Source: an uncultured Bacteroides sp. (lineage in GTDB: Bacteria; Bacteroidota; Bacteroidia; Bacteroidales; Bacteroidaceae). From it: a DNA stretch of 32,272 nucleotides. The stretch spans positions 1-32,272 of the forward strand of contig CAMTPH010000025.1 in assembly GCA_947074345.1 (NCBI GenBank). The letters are read 5' to 3'. The notes under the pieces are model-generated. The model was given only the letters and a program-made list of their open reading frames with translations, was not told where the DNA came from and did not search any database. Both the position numbers and the translations under genes were made by a program. This document shows, piece after piece, positions 25,453 through 32,272 of this stretch (position 1 is the first letter of the stretch; each line of letters starts with the position of its first letter).

Positions 25453-25752
25453 TTAAATTTGGTAATCAACACAAGAACGACTTTCTTTTGCTTGAGCAAT
25501 AATGCCGGCAGCGGCTACATGATCAGGATGAGTTGCATATGTTTTCACATCCTCCATTGAATCGAATTCGCTATACAATGCAATGTCCCAAGTTTCATTT
25601 GGATTAATATTCAATCCTACTTCAACCTTACGAATTACATCAATCTTAGCAGGAAGAGCTTCGATAGCTTCCTTAAATTGATTCATTATCGCCTTCTTCT
25701 CGTCAGTTGGCAACTCTTCTTTTAACTTAAATAGTACAATGTGTTTAATCAT
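25453..25752 (-). CDS. Dabb-domain (stress-responsive A/B barrel) protein
   Basis: A 99-residue protein matching the Dabb family pattern: IKHIVLFKLKEEL at the start, a helix, VEVGLNINPNETWDIALYSEF, then ATHPDHVAA. Family members are dimeric ferredoxin-like barrels; a few are cyclases or decarboxylases, most are uncharacterised. It is the first gene of the transcript that continues into dsbD, and a consensus promoter lies 62-92 bp upstream. Confidence 0.88.
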   Translation of the reverse strand: MIKHIVLFKLKEELPTDEKKAIMNQFKEAIEALPAKIDVIRKVEVGLNINPNETWDIALYSEFDSMEDVKTYATHPDHVAAAGIIAQAKESRSCVDYQI

Positions 25753-25813
25753 TGTGTCGATAATTTAATAGGGTTTTGGTTTAAAAATATAAAACTCACT
25801 GTGATATAGTGTA

Positions 25814-25844
25814 CAAAATTACATTATTTGATTCATCTTGCAAA
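25814..25844 (-). promoter_or_regulatory. Promoter of the Dabb-dsbD unit
   Basis: On the minus strand -33 TTTG (25844-25841), a 19-bp spacer, -7 TAATTTTG (25821-25814), an exact consensus. Transcription would begin near 25807. Confidence 0.75.
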
Positions 25845-25961
25845 ATGCACGCTATCTTTTATATCGTCTAAAAGCTCTTGACATTGCATTTTATCGCAAT
25901 TATCTGCCACAAACGAACATTGACCAAGGGCGTTTGTTTTATTTTGATAAATTTCACCATT

Positions 25962-26318
25962 ATGGATAAATACAAGATTCTTTATTTAATAAGCGACGAA
26001 AACAGGTGGAACCATCTGTTTGGAGAGATTAACCACATCATCATTCATCCTGAATTGATAGATCGGATAGCAGTAATAGTTATTGATACAGCCATATTAT
26101 CGTGTCTGAGCAATACAATCTTTGAAGATTTCAAGAATCAACTACGCATGTACAAAGAGAAAGGCATCGACTTCTTCTTGTGCAATAATACTTGTTTGAA
26201 ATATGGCATCACAGAAGAGTTCATATTACCTCAATTTGAGTTGGTTATGGAAGGAGGAATACTTAAAGCCTTATCGCTTGAAAAAGAGGGATATAGATTG
26301 TTTTCACTGGGAATGTGA
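25962..26318 (+). CDS. DsrE-family-like protein
   Basis: A 118-residue protein with the DsrE/DsrF-type fold pattern: an opening strand (YKILYLISDE), a central IAVIVIDTAI strand, a helix (FEDFKNQLRMYKEKG), then IDFFLCNNTC with Cys74 at the place of the conserved Cys, and a closing GGILKALSLEKEGYRLFSL. In the family that Cys may take part in sulfur transfer; many members are of unknown function. The ATG at 25962 is used because the fold starts there; an upstream TTG would add 28 residues without family character. It is divergent from the Dabb-dsbD unit. Confidence 0.7.
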   Translation: MDKYKILYLISDENRWNHLFGEINHIIIHPELIDRIAVIVIDTAILSCLSNTIFEDFKNQLRMYKEKGIDFFLCNNTCLKYGITEEFILPQFELVMEGGILKALSLEKEGYRLFSLGM

Positions 26319-26352
26319 TATGTAAATGATTTATAAGATTTTAAATCAACCG

Positions 26353-26383
26353 ATTGATTAATATCAATAAAATTATATCTTTG
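26353..26383 (+). promoter_or_regulatory. Promoter of the udk-mltF-like unit
   Basis: -33 ATTG (26353-26356), a 19-bp spacer, -7 TATCTTTG (26376-26383). This places transcription start near 26390, about 38 nt before the udk ATG. Confidence 0.7.
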
Positions 26384-26427
26384 TATTATAGTTATTATAT
26401 GTATTCAATTATATACTATAAAAGAGA

Positions 26428-27033
26428 ATGTTAATTATAGGAATAGCAGGCGGAACTGGTTCGGGTAAGACCACCGTCGTTAAGAAAATCATCGAAAGCT
26501 TACCCGCTAACGAGGTAGTTCTTTTACCTCAAGATTCATACTATAAAGATAGTAGTCACGTACCGGTTGAAGATCGTCAAAACATCAACTTCGACCATCC
26601 TGATGCCTTTGAATGGAGCTTACTCTCTAAACATGTGGCCATGCTTAAAGAGGGTAAAAGCATTGAACAGCCAACTTATTCTTATTTAACATGTACTCGC
26701 CAACCTGAGACCATACACATCGAACCACGTGAAGTGGTGATTATCGAAGGTATCTTGGCGCTTTGCGATAAGAAATTGCGCAATATGATGGACTTGAAAG
26801 TCTTTGTTGATGCCGATCCCGACGAACGTTTGATACGCGTTATCCAACGTGATGTGGTTGAAAGAGGTAGAACGGCTGAAGCTGTAATGGAAAGATATAC
26901 TAGAATTCTTAAACCCATGCACCTACAGTTTATCGAGCCTTGCAAAAGATATGCAGATTTAATTGTACCTGAAGGTGGAAACAATAAAGTAGCCATTGAT
27001 ATTTTGACTATGTATATTAAGAAACATCTTTAA
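26428..27033 (+). CDS. udk: Uridine kinase
   Basis: A 201-residue P-loop kinase that phosphorylates uridine and cytidine for pyrimidine salvage. The Walker A motif is GGTGSGKTT (residues 8-16). LLPQDSYYKD follows, then NFDHPDAFEW, the nucleoside-binding EQPTYSY region, and RVIQRDVVERGRTAEAV. Length and motif order are normal for bacterial Udk. The next gene starts three bases after its stop, so the two are cotranscribed. Confidence 0.96.
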   Translation: MLIIGIAGGTGSGKTTVVKKIIESLPANEVVLLPQDSYYKDSSHVPVEDRQNINFDHPDAFEWSLLSKHVAMLKEGKSIEQPTYSYLTCTRQPETIHIEPREVVIIEGILALCDKKLRNMMDLKVFVDADPDERLIRVIQRDVVERGRTAEAVMERYTRILKPMHLQFIEPCKRYADLIVPEGGNNKVAIDILTMYIKKHL

Positions 27034-27036
27034 TGC

Positions 27037-28434
27037 ATGAAACATAAAACCCTTTATTTAATACTTACATCCATAACTTTATATATTCTGATTTCTGTAT
27101 CGTGTACAGAGAAACGTATTAGTCATGTAGGTGAGGATAAGTGGGATTTAGAACAAATAAAAGATAGTGGAACCATTACCGTTTTAACGATGTATGGTTC
27201 TACTTCTTTCTTTATATACCGTGGGCAAGATATGGGATTTCAATACGACCTAGCCGAACAGTTTGCTGAGAGCTTGGGAGTAAAGATGGAAGTCAAGACT
27301 GCCAAAAACATGGACGAGATGATAGAGATGCTTCTTAATGGAGAAGGTGATCTGATTGCTTACTATATTCCGATATCTAGAAGTTTGAAAGATAGCATCC
27401 TCTTTTGTGGTGAAGAAGTCATTACTCATCAAGTATTGGTGCAACGAAGTTCTGCCAGCATTCGTCCGCTACGCGATGTAACCGAACTGATAGGCAAAGA
27501 GGTCTATGTGAAACCGGGCAAATACTACAACCGATTGGTTAATCTAAACGAAGAGCTTGGTGGTGGTATTGATATTCATGTAGTCAACAATGATAGTGTA
27601 ACGGTAGAAGACCTCATCACTCAAGTAGCCGAAGGAGTTATCCCTTATACCATAGCCGATAACAATTTGGCTCAACTCAACACGACTTATTATCCGAATC
27701 TGAATGTAAAACTGGCTGTTAGCTTTGATCAAAAGGCTTCGTGGGCAGTACGGAAAGATTGCAAGGAATTGGCTAAGGCAATCAATGAATGGCACGACGA
27801 GAATGCTACATCTCCTCTTTATAAGGCAAGTACCAAACGATATTTCGAAATTAGCAAGGATGTAAAGAACCCTCCTATCCTATCTCTTCGTGAGAAAAAG
27901 ATATCGCCCTACGATGATCTATTCAAGAAGTATGCCGGAGAGATTGATTGGGATTGGAGATTATTGGCTTCATTGGCTTACACCGAATCGAACTTTGATA
28001 CGGCTGTTATATCATGGGCCGGCGCACGTGGATTGATGCAGTTGATGCCTCGAACGGCAAGAGCTATGGGAATGCCCAATGGAAAAGAGTTTAATCCAGA
28101 AGAGAATGTAAAGGCAGCGGCCAAATATATCTCATCGGTAAATCGAAGCCTACGCATGGTGAACGATAAACAAGAACGTATCTATTTTATATTGGCTGCC
28201 TACAATGCCGGTTTAGGACATATCTATGATGCAATTGCTCTTGCCAACAAATACGGTAAAGAGGGAAATAAATGGTACAACAATGCAGAAGACTTTATCT
28301 TGCTAAAGAGCAATGAAGAGTACTTCACCGATTCGGTTTGTCGTAATGGATATTTCAGAGGGGTTGAGACTTACAACTTCGTGAGAGAAATCATGAACCG
28401 TTACGATATCTACAAACAAAAGATACCCGATTAA
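27037..28434 (+). CDS. MltF-like membrane-bound lytic transglycosylase lipoprotein
   Basis: A 465-residue lipoprotein with a lipobox ending at Cys23 (LISVSC). Residues about 45-270 form a type-3 solute-binding-protein domain (GTITVLTMYGSTSFF, GDLIAYYIPISRS). Residues about 300-440 are an SLT lysozyme-like domain with catalytic Glu317 in SLAYTESNF, then GARGLMQLMPRTA and AAYNAGLGH. This is the MltF architecture: an exo-acting enzyme that cleaves the MurNAc-GlcNAc bond of peptidoglycan, with a regulatory binding domain. It is anchored on the periplasmic side of a membrane. Confidence 0.92.
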   Translation: MKHKTLYLILTSITLYILISVSCTEKRISHVGEDKWDLEQIKDSGTITVLTMYGSTSFFIYRGQDMGFQYDLAEQFAESLGVKMEVKTAKNMDEMIEMLLNGEGDLIAYYIPISRSLKDSILFCGEEVITHQVLVQRSSASIRPLRDVTELIGKEVYVKPGKYYNRLVNLNEELGGGIDIHVVNNDSVTVEDLITQVAEGVIPYTIADNNLAQLNTTYYPNLNVKLAVSFDQKASWAVRKDCKELAKAINEWHDENATSPLYKASTKRYFEISKDVKNPPILSLREKKISPYDDLFKKYAGEIDWDWRLLASLAYTESNFDTAVISWAGARGLMQLMPRTARAMGMPNGKEFNPEENVKAAAKYISSVNRSLRMVNDKQERIYFILAAYNAGLGHIYDAIALANKYGKEGNKWYNNAEDFILLKSNEEYFTDSVCRNGYFRGVETYNFVREIMNRYDIYKQKIPD

Positions 28435-28441
28435 AACAAAA

Positions 28442-28464
28442 AAGCACCCTTTAAAAGGATGCTT
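28442..28464. terminator. Bidirectional terminator between mltF-like gene and metH
   Basis: A stem of AAGCA-c-CCTTT against AAAGG-a-TGCTT with one mismatch, lying between convergent genes. Run of A before it gives TTTTTTGTTTT on the minus strand; on the plus strand TTCTTCTATC follows. Confidence 0.75.
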
Positions 28465-28475
28465 CTTCTATCTGC

Positions 28476-31226
28476 TTAAAATAAATCAAGCTTATTCTTT
28501 TGAGCTTCTTCAATCGATTTAATCTCTACTTTCTTAGTCGAGTTCTTTTCTCTGAGCTGCTCATATTCTTCGTTCAAGCGATTCGCTAGTTCGGCTTTAC
28601 TATCCGCGCTCAACAACTGTGAAGCGATACCTACATTTTGCGATGCATCTTTTAGATGAATAACCGGTGCATTGTATACAGGAGCAATCTTTAAAGCTGT
28701 ATGTAGCTTAGAAGTTGTAGCACCCCCAATCATCAAAGGAATATTCAATCCGGCTTTCTCTAATTCGAGAGCTACATGTACCATTTCATCAAGCGAAGGA
28801 GTGATTAATCCACTCAAACCAATCATATCTACATTCTCTTCTTTAGCACGTCGCACTATTTCTTCTGCAGGAATCATAACACCCAAATCAATAATCTCGT
28901 AACCGTTGCAAGCCATCACTACCGATACAATATTCTTACCGATATCGTGTACATCGCCCTTAACAGTAGCTAGCAATACCTTACCTGCCGATTTTACATC
29001 TGCATCTTTTTCAGACTCGATGATAGGTTGCAAGATACCAACAGCCTTCTTCATAGTACGAGCTGTTTTCACTACTTGAGGTAAAAACATCTTGCCGGCA
29101 CCAAATAGATCGCCAACATGATTCATACCAGACATCAACGGACCTTCAATAATATCTACTGCTTTGTTGTATAATGGCAATGCTTCTGCCAAATCAACTT
29201 CCAGATAATCGCCAATACCTTTCACCAAAGCATGCTTCAATCTCTCTTCTACCGAACCATCTCTCCATTGATCGTGGTGAGTTTTCTTATCGACAGCACC
29301 AGTTGTAGCATTGTTCTTAAGCGAATCGGCCAACTCAATCAATCGTTCAGCAGCATCGGGTGTACGATTCAGTACAACATCTTCGATACACGCCAACACA
29401 TCCTTCGGAATATCATCGTACAACACACTTGTTGCAGGGTTTACAATACCCATATCCATACCCGCTTGAATAGCATGATACAAGAACACCGCATGCATTG
29501 CTTCGCGAATGTAATTGTTACCACGGAAAGAAAACGACAAGTTACTGATACCACCACTGATATGCGCACCCGGAAGATTGTTAGCAATCCAGCGAGTCGC
29601 TTCAATAAAGTCGACAGCATAGTTATTGTGCTCTTCGATACCCGTTGCAATAGCCAATACATTGGGATCGAATATAATATCTTGAGGCAAGAAGCCCACT
29701 TCGTTTACCAATAAGTTGTAGGCTCTTTCGCAAACCTCTATCTTACGAGCAGCGGTATCAGCCTGGCCTTTCTCATCGAATGCCATCACCACTACAGCCG
29801 CCCCATATTGACGAATCAATCGTGCATGATGCAAGAATGGCGCTTCGCCCTCTTTAAGCGAGATAGAGTTAACCACAGGTTTACCCTGTACACACTTCAA
29901 TCCGGCTTCAATCACTTCCCATTTAGATGAGTCGATCATGATAGGAATACGAGCAATCTCAGGTTCAGAAGCAATAAGATTCAAGAAAGTAGTCATCTCC
30001 TCTTTCGCATCAAGCAAGCCATCGTCCATGTTTACATCGATAATCAATGCACCATTTTCAACTTGTTGGCGAGCAATAGAAAGAGCTTCATCGTACTTCT
30101 TCTCATTGATCAATCGAAGGAACTTACGCGAACCCGCAACATTGCATCGTTCGCCTATATTGATAAAGTTATTTTCAGGTTTAACCTCCAACAGTTCCAA
30201 TCCCGAAAGCCACATATGTTGTGGTTTAGCAGCAGGAACATGAGGTTTAGCACCTTCAAGAATAGCAGGATATTCGGCAATATAAGCATCGGTAGTACCA
30301 CAGCATCCACCAATGATATTGATTAAACCACCACTCACATACTCTTTAACCTCCTCGGCCATATCGGCAGGAGTCTGATCGTATTTACCCAAACTGTTTG
30401 GCAAACCAGCATTTGGATAAGCACTAATATAATAAGGAGCTTTGCGAGCCAGCTGTTCTAAGAAAGGTTTCAATTGACGAGCACCAAAAGAGCAGTTCAA
30501 ACCAATAGAAAAGATATTGGCATGTTGCACCGAAGCAAGAAAAGCATCCAATGTTTGGCCCGAAAGAGTGCGACCACCCATATCAGAAACCGTAATAGAA
30601 AGCATAATAGGAACACGTATTCCCATGTTCTCCATCGCTTGTTCGGCAGCAAAGATAGCTGCTTTCGCATTTAGTGTATCAAAGATTGTTTCGATAAGCA
30701 AACCATCTACTCCACCCTCTAGCAAAGCTTCGATTTGTTGTCTATATGATTGTGCCAACTCATCATACGTAAGCGCACGATAAGCGGGATTATTTACATC
30801 GGGACTCATAGAACAAGTCTTGTTGGTTGGGCCAATAGAGCCAACAACAAAACGAGGTTTATCCGGATTTTTTGCTGTATATTCATCAGCTACTTCGCGA
30901 GCCAAGCGTACAGCCTCAAGATTCATTTCGCGAACAAACGCCTCTACATGATAGTCTGCCATAGAAACCGTAGTAGCACTAAACGTATTGGTTTCGATAA
31001 TATCGGCACCAGCCTCTAAATATTTACGATGAATATCTTGAATCACATCAGGACGAGTCAAGACAAGTAAATCGTTATTACCCTTCAACATGCCTGGAAT
31101 AGCAGCAAACCGTTCGTTACGAAAATCTTTTTCTTCGAGATTATATTGTTGAATCATTGTTCCCATTGCACCATCTAAAATCAAGATGCGCTCGAGAACT
31201 AATTGAGATAAACTCTTTTTGTTCAT
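28476..31226 (-). CDS. metH: Cobalamin-dependent methionine synthase, short form
   Basis: A 916-residue enzyme that methylates homocysteine from 5-methyltetrahydrofolate through methylcobalamin. Residues about 1-325 form the homocysteine domain with zinc ligands Cys245 (GLNCSFG) and Cys308/Cys309 (GGCCGT). Residues about 350-620 are the folate domain. About 660-740 is the B12 cap, and 745-880 the cobalamin domain with the cobalt-binding His760 in DVHDIGKN. The C-terminal AdoMet-dependent reactivation domain of the ~1230-residue E. coli enzyme is absent; the protein ends cleanly after the B12 domain. It is the third gene after the Yip1-like gene and smpB. Confidence 0.95.
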   Translation of the reverse strand: MNKKSLSQLVLERILILDGAMGTMIQQYNLEEKDFRNERFAAIPGMLKGNNDLLVLTRPDVIQDIHRKYLEAGADIIETNTFSATTVSMADYHVEAFVREMNLEAVRLAREVADEYTAKNPDKPRFVVGSIGPTNKTCSMSPDVNNPAYRALTYDELAQSYRQQIEALLEGGVDGLLIETIFDTLNAKAAIFAAEQAMENMGIRVPIMLSITVSDMGGRTLSGQTLDAFLASVQHANIFSIGLNCSFGARQLKPFLEQLARKAPYYISAYPNAGLPNSLGKYDQTPADMAEEVKEYVSGGLINIIGGCCGTTDAYIAEYPAILEGAKPHVPAAKPQHMWLSGLELLEVKPENNFINIGERCNVAGSRKFLRLINEKKYDEALSIARQQVENGALIIDVNMDDGLLDAKEEMTTFLNLIASEPEIARIPIMIDSSKWEVIEAGLKCVQGKPVVNSISLKEGEAPFLHHARLIRQYGAAVVVMAFDEKGQADTAARKIEVCERAYNLLVNEVGFLPQDIIFDPNVLAIATGIEEHNNYAVDFIEATRWIANNLPGAHISGGISNLSFSFRGNNYIREAMHAVFLYHAIQAGMDMGIVNPATSVLYDDIPKDVLACIEDVVLNRTPDAAERLIELADSLKNNATTGAVDKKTHHDQWRDGSVEERLKHALVKGIGDYLEVDLAEALPLYNKAVDIIEGPLMSGMNHVGDLFGAGKMFLPQVVKTARTMKKAVGILQPIIESEKDADVKSAGKVLLATVKGDVHDIGKNIVSVVMACNGYEIIDLGVMIPAEEIVRRAKEENVDMIGLSGLITPSLDEMVHVALELEKAGLNIPLMIGGATTSKLHTALKIAPVYNAPVIHLKDASQNVGIASQLLSADSKAELANRLNEEYEQLREKNSTKKVEIKSIEEAQKNKLDLF

Positions 31227-31259
31227 GAGTAAAAAATAGAATAATAAGAAGTAGGAATT

Positions 31260-31712
31260 TTATCTTTTGAACATTCTGTCCATATCACGCTTATCGTCTT
31301 TTTCGCGCAAAGACTGGCGTTTATCATATTGTTTCTTACCTTTCGCCAAGGCAACAACCACTTTAGCAAGCCCCTTTTCGTTGATGAACATGCGTACCGG
31401 AACCATTGTAAATCCGGTATCTTTGGTAGAGCGTTCTAGCTTGCGTAGCTCTTTCTTGCTAAGCAACAGTTTACGATCTCTACGTGCGGCGTGATTATTG
31501 TATGAGCCATAGAAGTACTCGGCAATATACATATTCTTCACCCAAAGTTCGTTCTTAACGAAATAACAATACGTATCGACTAAACTTGCTTTACCTAAAC
31601 GGATTGATTTGATTTCGGTACCCGTCAAAACAATACCGGCGGTATAGGTTTCGAGTAGTTCGTAATCAAACGTAGCACGTTTATTCTTTATATTTACAGG
31701 AGCCATTTTCAT
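31260..31712 (-). CDS. smpB: SsrA-binding protein
   Basis: A 150-residue tmRNA-binding protein needed for trans-translation and ribosome rescue. The oligonucleotide-binding barrel ([19 protein letters not shown], then [16 protein letters not shown]) and the basic C-terminal tail ([18 protein letters not shown]) are typical. Start may be at 31712 or two codons later at 31706. It lies 12 bp after the Yip1-like gene and 33 bp before metH. Confidence 0.96.
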   Translation of the reverse strand: MKMAPVNIKNKRATFDYELLETYTAGIVLTGTEIKSIRLGKASLVDTYCYFVKNELWVKNMYIAEYFYGSYNNHAARRDRKLLLSKKELRKLERSTKDTGFTMVPVRMFINEKGLAKVVVALAKGKKQYDKRQSLREKDDKRDMDRMFKR

Positions 31713-31724
31713 GATGCGAGAGAA

Positions 31725-32272
31725 TTAATTTATAATCATTGTTAGTTTATTAAATATGATCTCAATAAGAACCGGACATATTAATAACAACAATGAAGAT
31801 AATATAGTGAACTTGAAACGTCTTTTTTCATCTATTTTTAGCATTACGGGTACTCCTTCCCACACCACATATACGATGTAAAACTGGAATATCCATCCCA
31901 CAATGGCAAAATCGGGCAATAAACCATTCACGGCCCATACTACAAAAGTTACAACAAGCGCATAGCCTGCAAACTGTTGAGCTAGTTGCATATCACTTGC
32001 GCCACCAAATAAACGAACATACAATTCATTGATTGCATAAGCGGCAAGATAGTATCCACCAAACAAAGCTACAGCAACTGCACAACAACGTGTCATAGCC
32101 ACTTGAAAGCCTTGAGGTCCACCCCAGCCAATAGTAAACAGGGTGCCTAAAAAGAAAGACAACCCACATAAACCAATCATAGGATAAACAAAAGCGGTGA
32201 ACACTTTTCGTCTATCCTCTAAATTAATTTCCTCCCATGCCTTAGCAGGAGAGGAAATTAATGATAATACTG
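31725..32272 (-). CDS. Yip1-family-like membrane protein (5' end beyond window)
   Basis: The reading frame is open to the right edge, so the N-terminus is missing. The visible part includes SSPAKAWEEI followed by about five hydrophobic segments, a pattern seen in Yip1-domain proteins of Bacteroidetes. A GTG at 32202-32204 could be taken as a start, but the in-frame upstream residues fit the family and argue against it. It is probably the first or an early gene of a unit with smpB and metH. Function unknown. Confidence 0.7.
   Translation of the reverse strand, partial: VLSLISSPAKAWEEINLEDRRKVFTAFVYPMIGLCGLSFFLGTLFTIGWGGPQGFQVAMTRCCAVAVALFGGYYLAAYAINELYVRLFGGASDMQLAQQFAGYALVVTFVVWAVNGLLPDFAIVGWIFQFYIVYVVWEGVPVMLKIDEKRRFKFTILSSLLLLICPVLIEIIFNKLTMIIN

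Noticed and set aside
31725..32204. Complete 159-residue protein with a GTG start
   Set aside because: The frame stays open to the window end and the upstream residues fit a Yip1-like N-terminus, so the gene is treated as cut by the edge.
28476..32272. Cobalamin riboswitch for metH
   Set aside because: No riboswitch-like structure is seen between smpB and metH (33 bp) or before smpB; the operon's true 5' end lies beyond the window.

Overview
The window reads as chromosomal DNA of an anaerobic member of the Bacteroidales (Bacteroides, Parabacteroides or a close relative). It is AT-rich. Start codons lack clear Shine-Dalgarno sequences. Several upstream regions carry the Bacteroidetes promoter signature (TTTG or TTG, 19 bp, TAnnTTTG). 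The gene content also fits: an S9 peptidase, a hisGDCB cluster, a fucose operon with a GntR-type FucR, a short MetH beside smpB, and a one-piece DsbD. I see no tRNA, rRNA, insertion sequence, CRISPR array or prophage, and no gene-free stretch longer than 300 bases.

Layout, left to right. 35-2719 (-) is a secreted S9 peptidase, and 2934-3635 (+) a metallophosphoesterase. 3837-4980 (-) is a peroxide-response pair, a glutathione peroxidase and an OhrR-like MarR regulator, each with its own promoter overlapped by the same palindrome. An NTF2-like protein (+) and a YeeE/YedE sulfur transporter (-) converge at 5717-5720. 6920-11285 (-) is hisGDCB, preceded by a consensus promoter, a 15-codon leader peptide containing four His in five residues, and an intrinsic terminator. 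This is a complete-looking attenuation leader. 11527-13626 (-) holds a hotdog thioesterase and a secreted YD-repeat-like protein. 13738-21615 (-) is the fucose locus fucR-fucI-fucO-fucA-fucK-mutarotase-fucP. It has a shared operator-like sequence before fucR and fucI, and an 88-bp array of four 22-bp dyad repeats between fucI and fucO. 21723-23276 (-) holds an outer-membrane DUF2490-like protein and two tandem small paralogues of unknown function. 23446-25752 (-) is dsbD and a Dabb protein. 25962-28434 (+) is a DsrE-like protein, uridine kinase and an MltF-like lytic transglycosylase lipoprotein. 28476-32272 (-) is metH, smpB and a Yip1-like membrane protein cut by the window edge.

How the genes fit together. 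The fucose genes form a full pathway: uptake, mutarotation, isomerisation, phosphorylation, aldol cleavage, and reduction of lactaldehyde to 1,2-propanediol. hisGDCB supplies four enzymes of histidine synthesis (six reactions, since HisB and HisD each act twice); the remaining his genes must lie elsewhere. OhrR-like, Gpx, DsbD, YeeE and DsrE-like proteins share a thiol/sulfur theme, but only the OhrR-Gpx link is supported by shared DNA sites. The most notable non-coding features are the his leader, the 22-bp array inside the fuc operon, and the ATATCG-N4-CGATAT operators.
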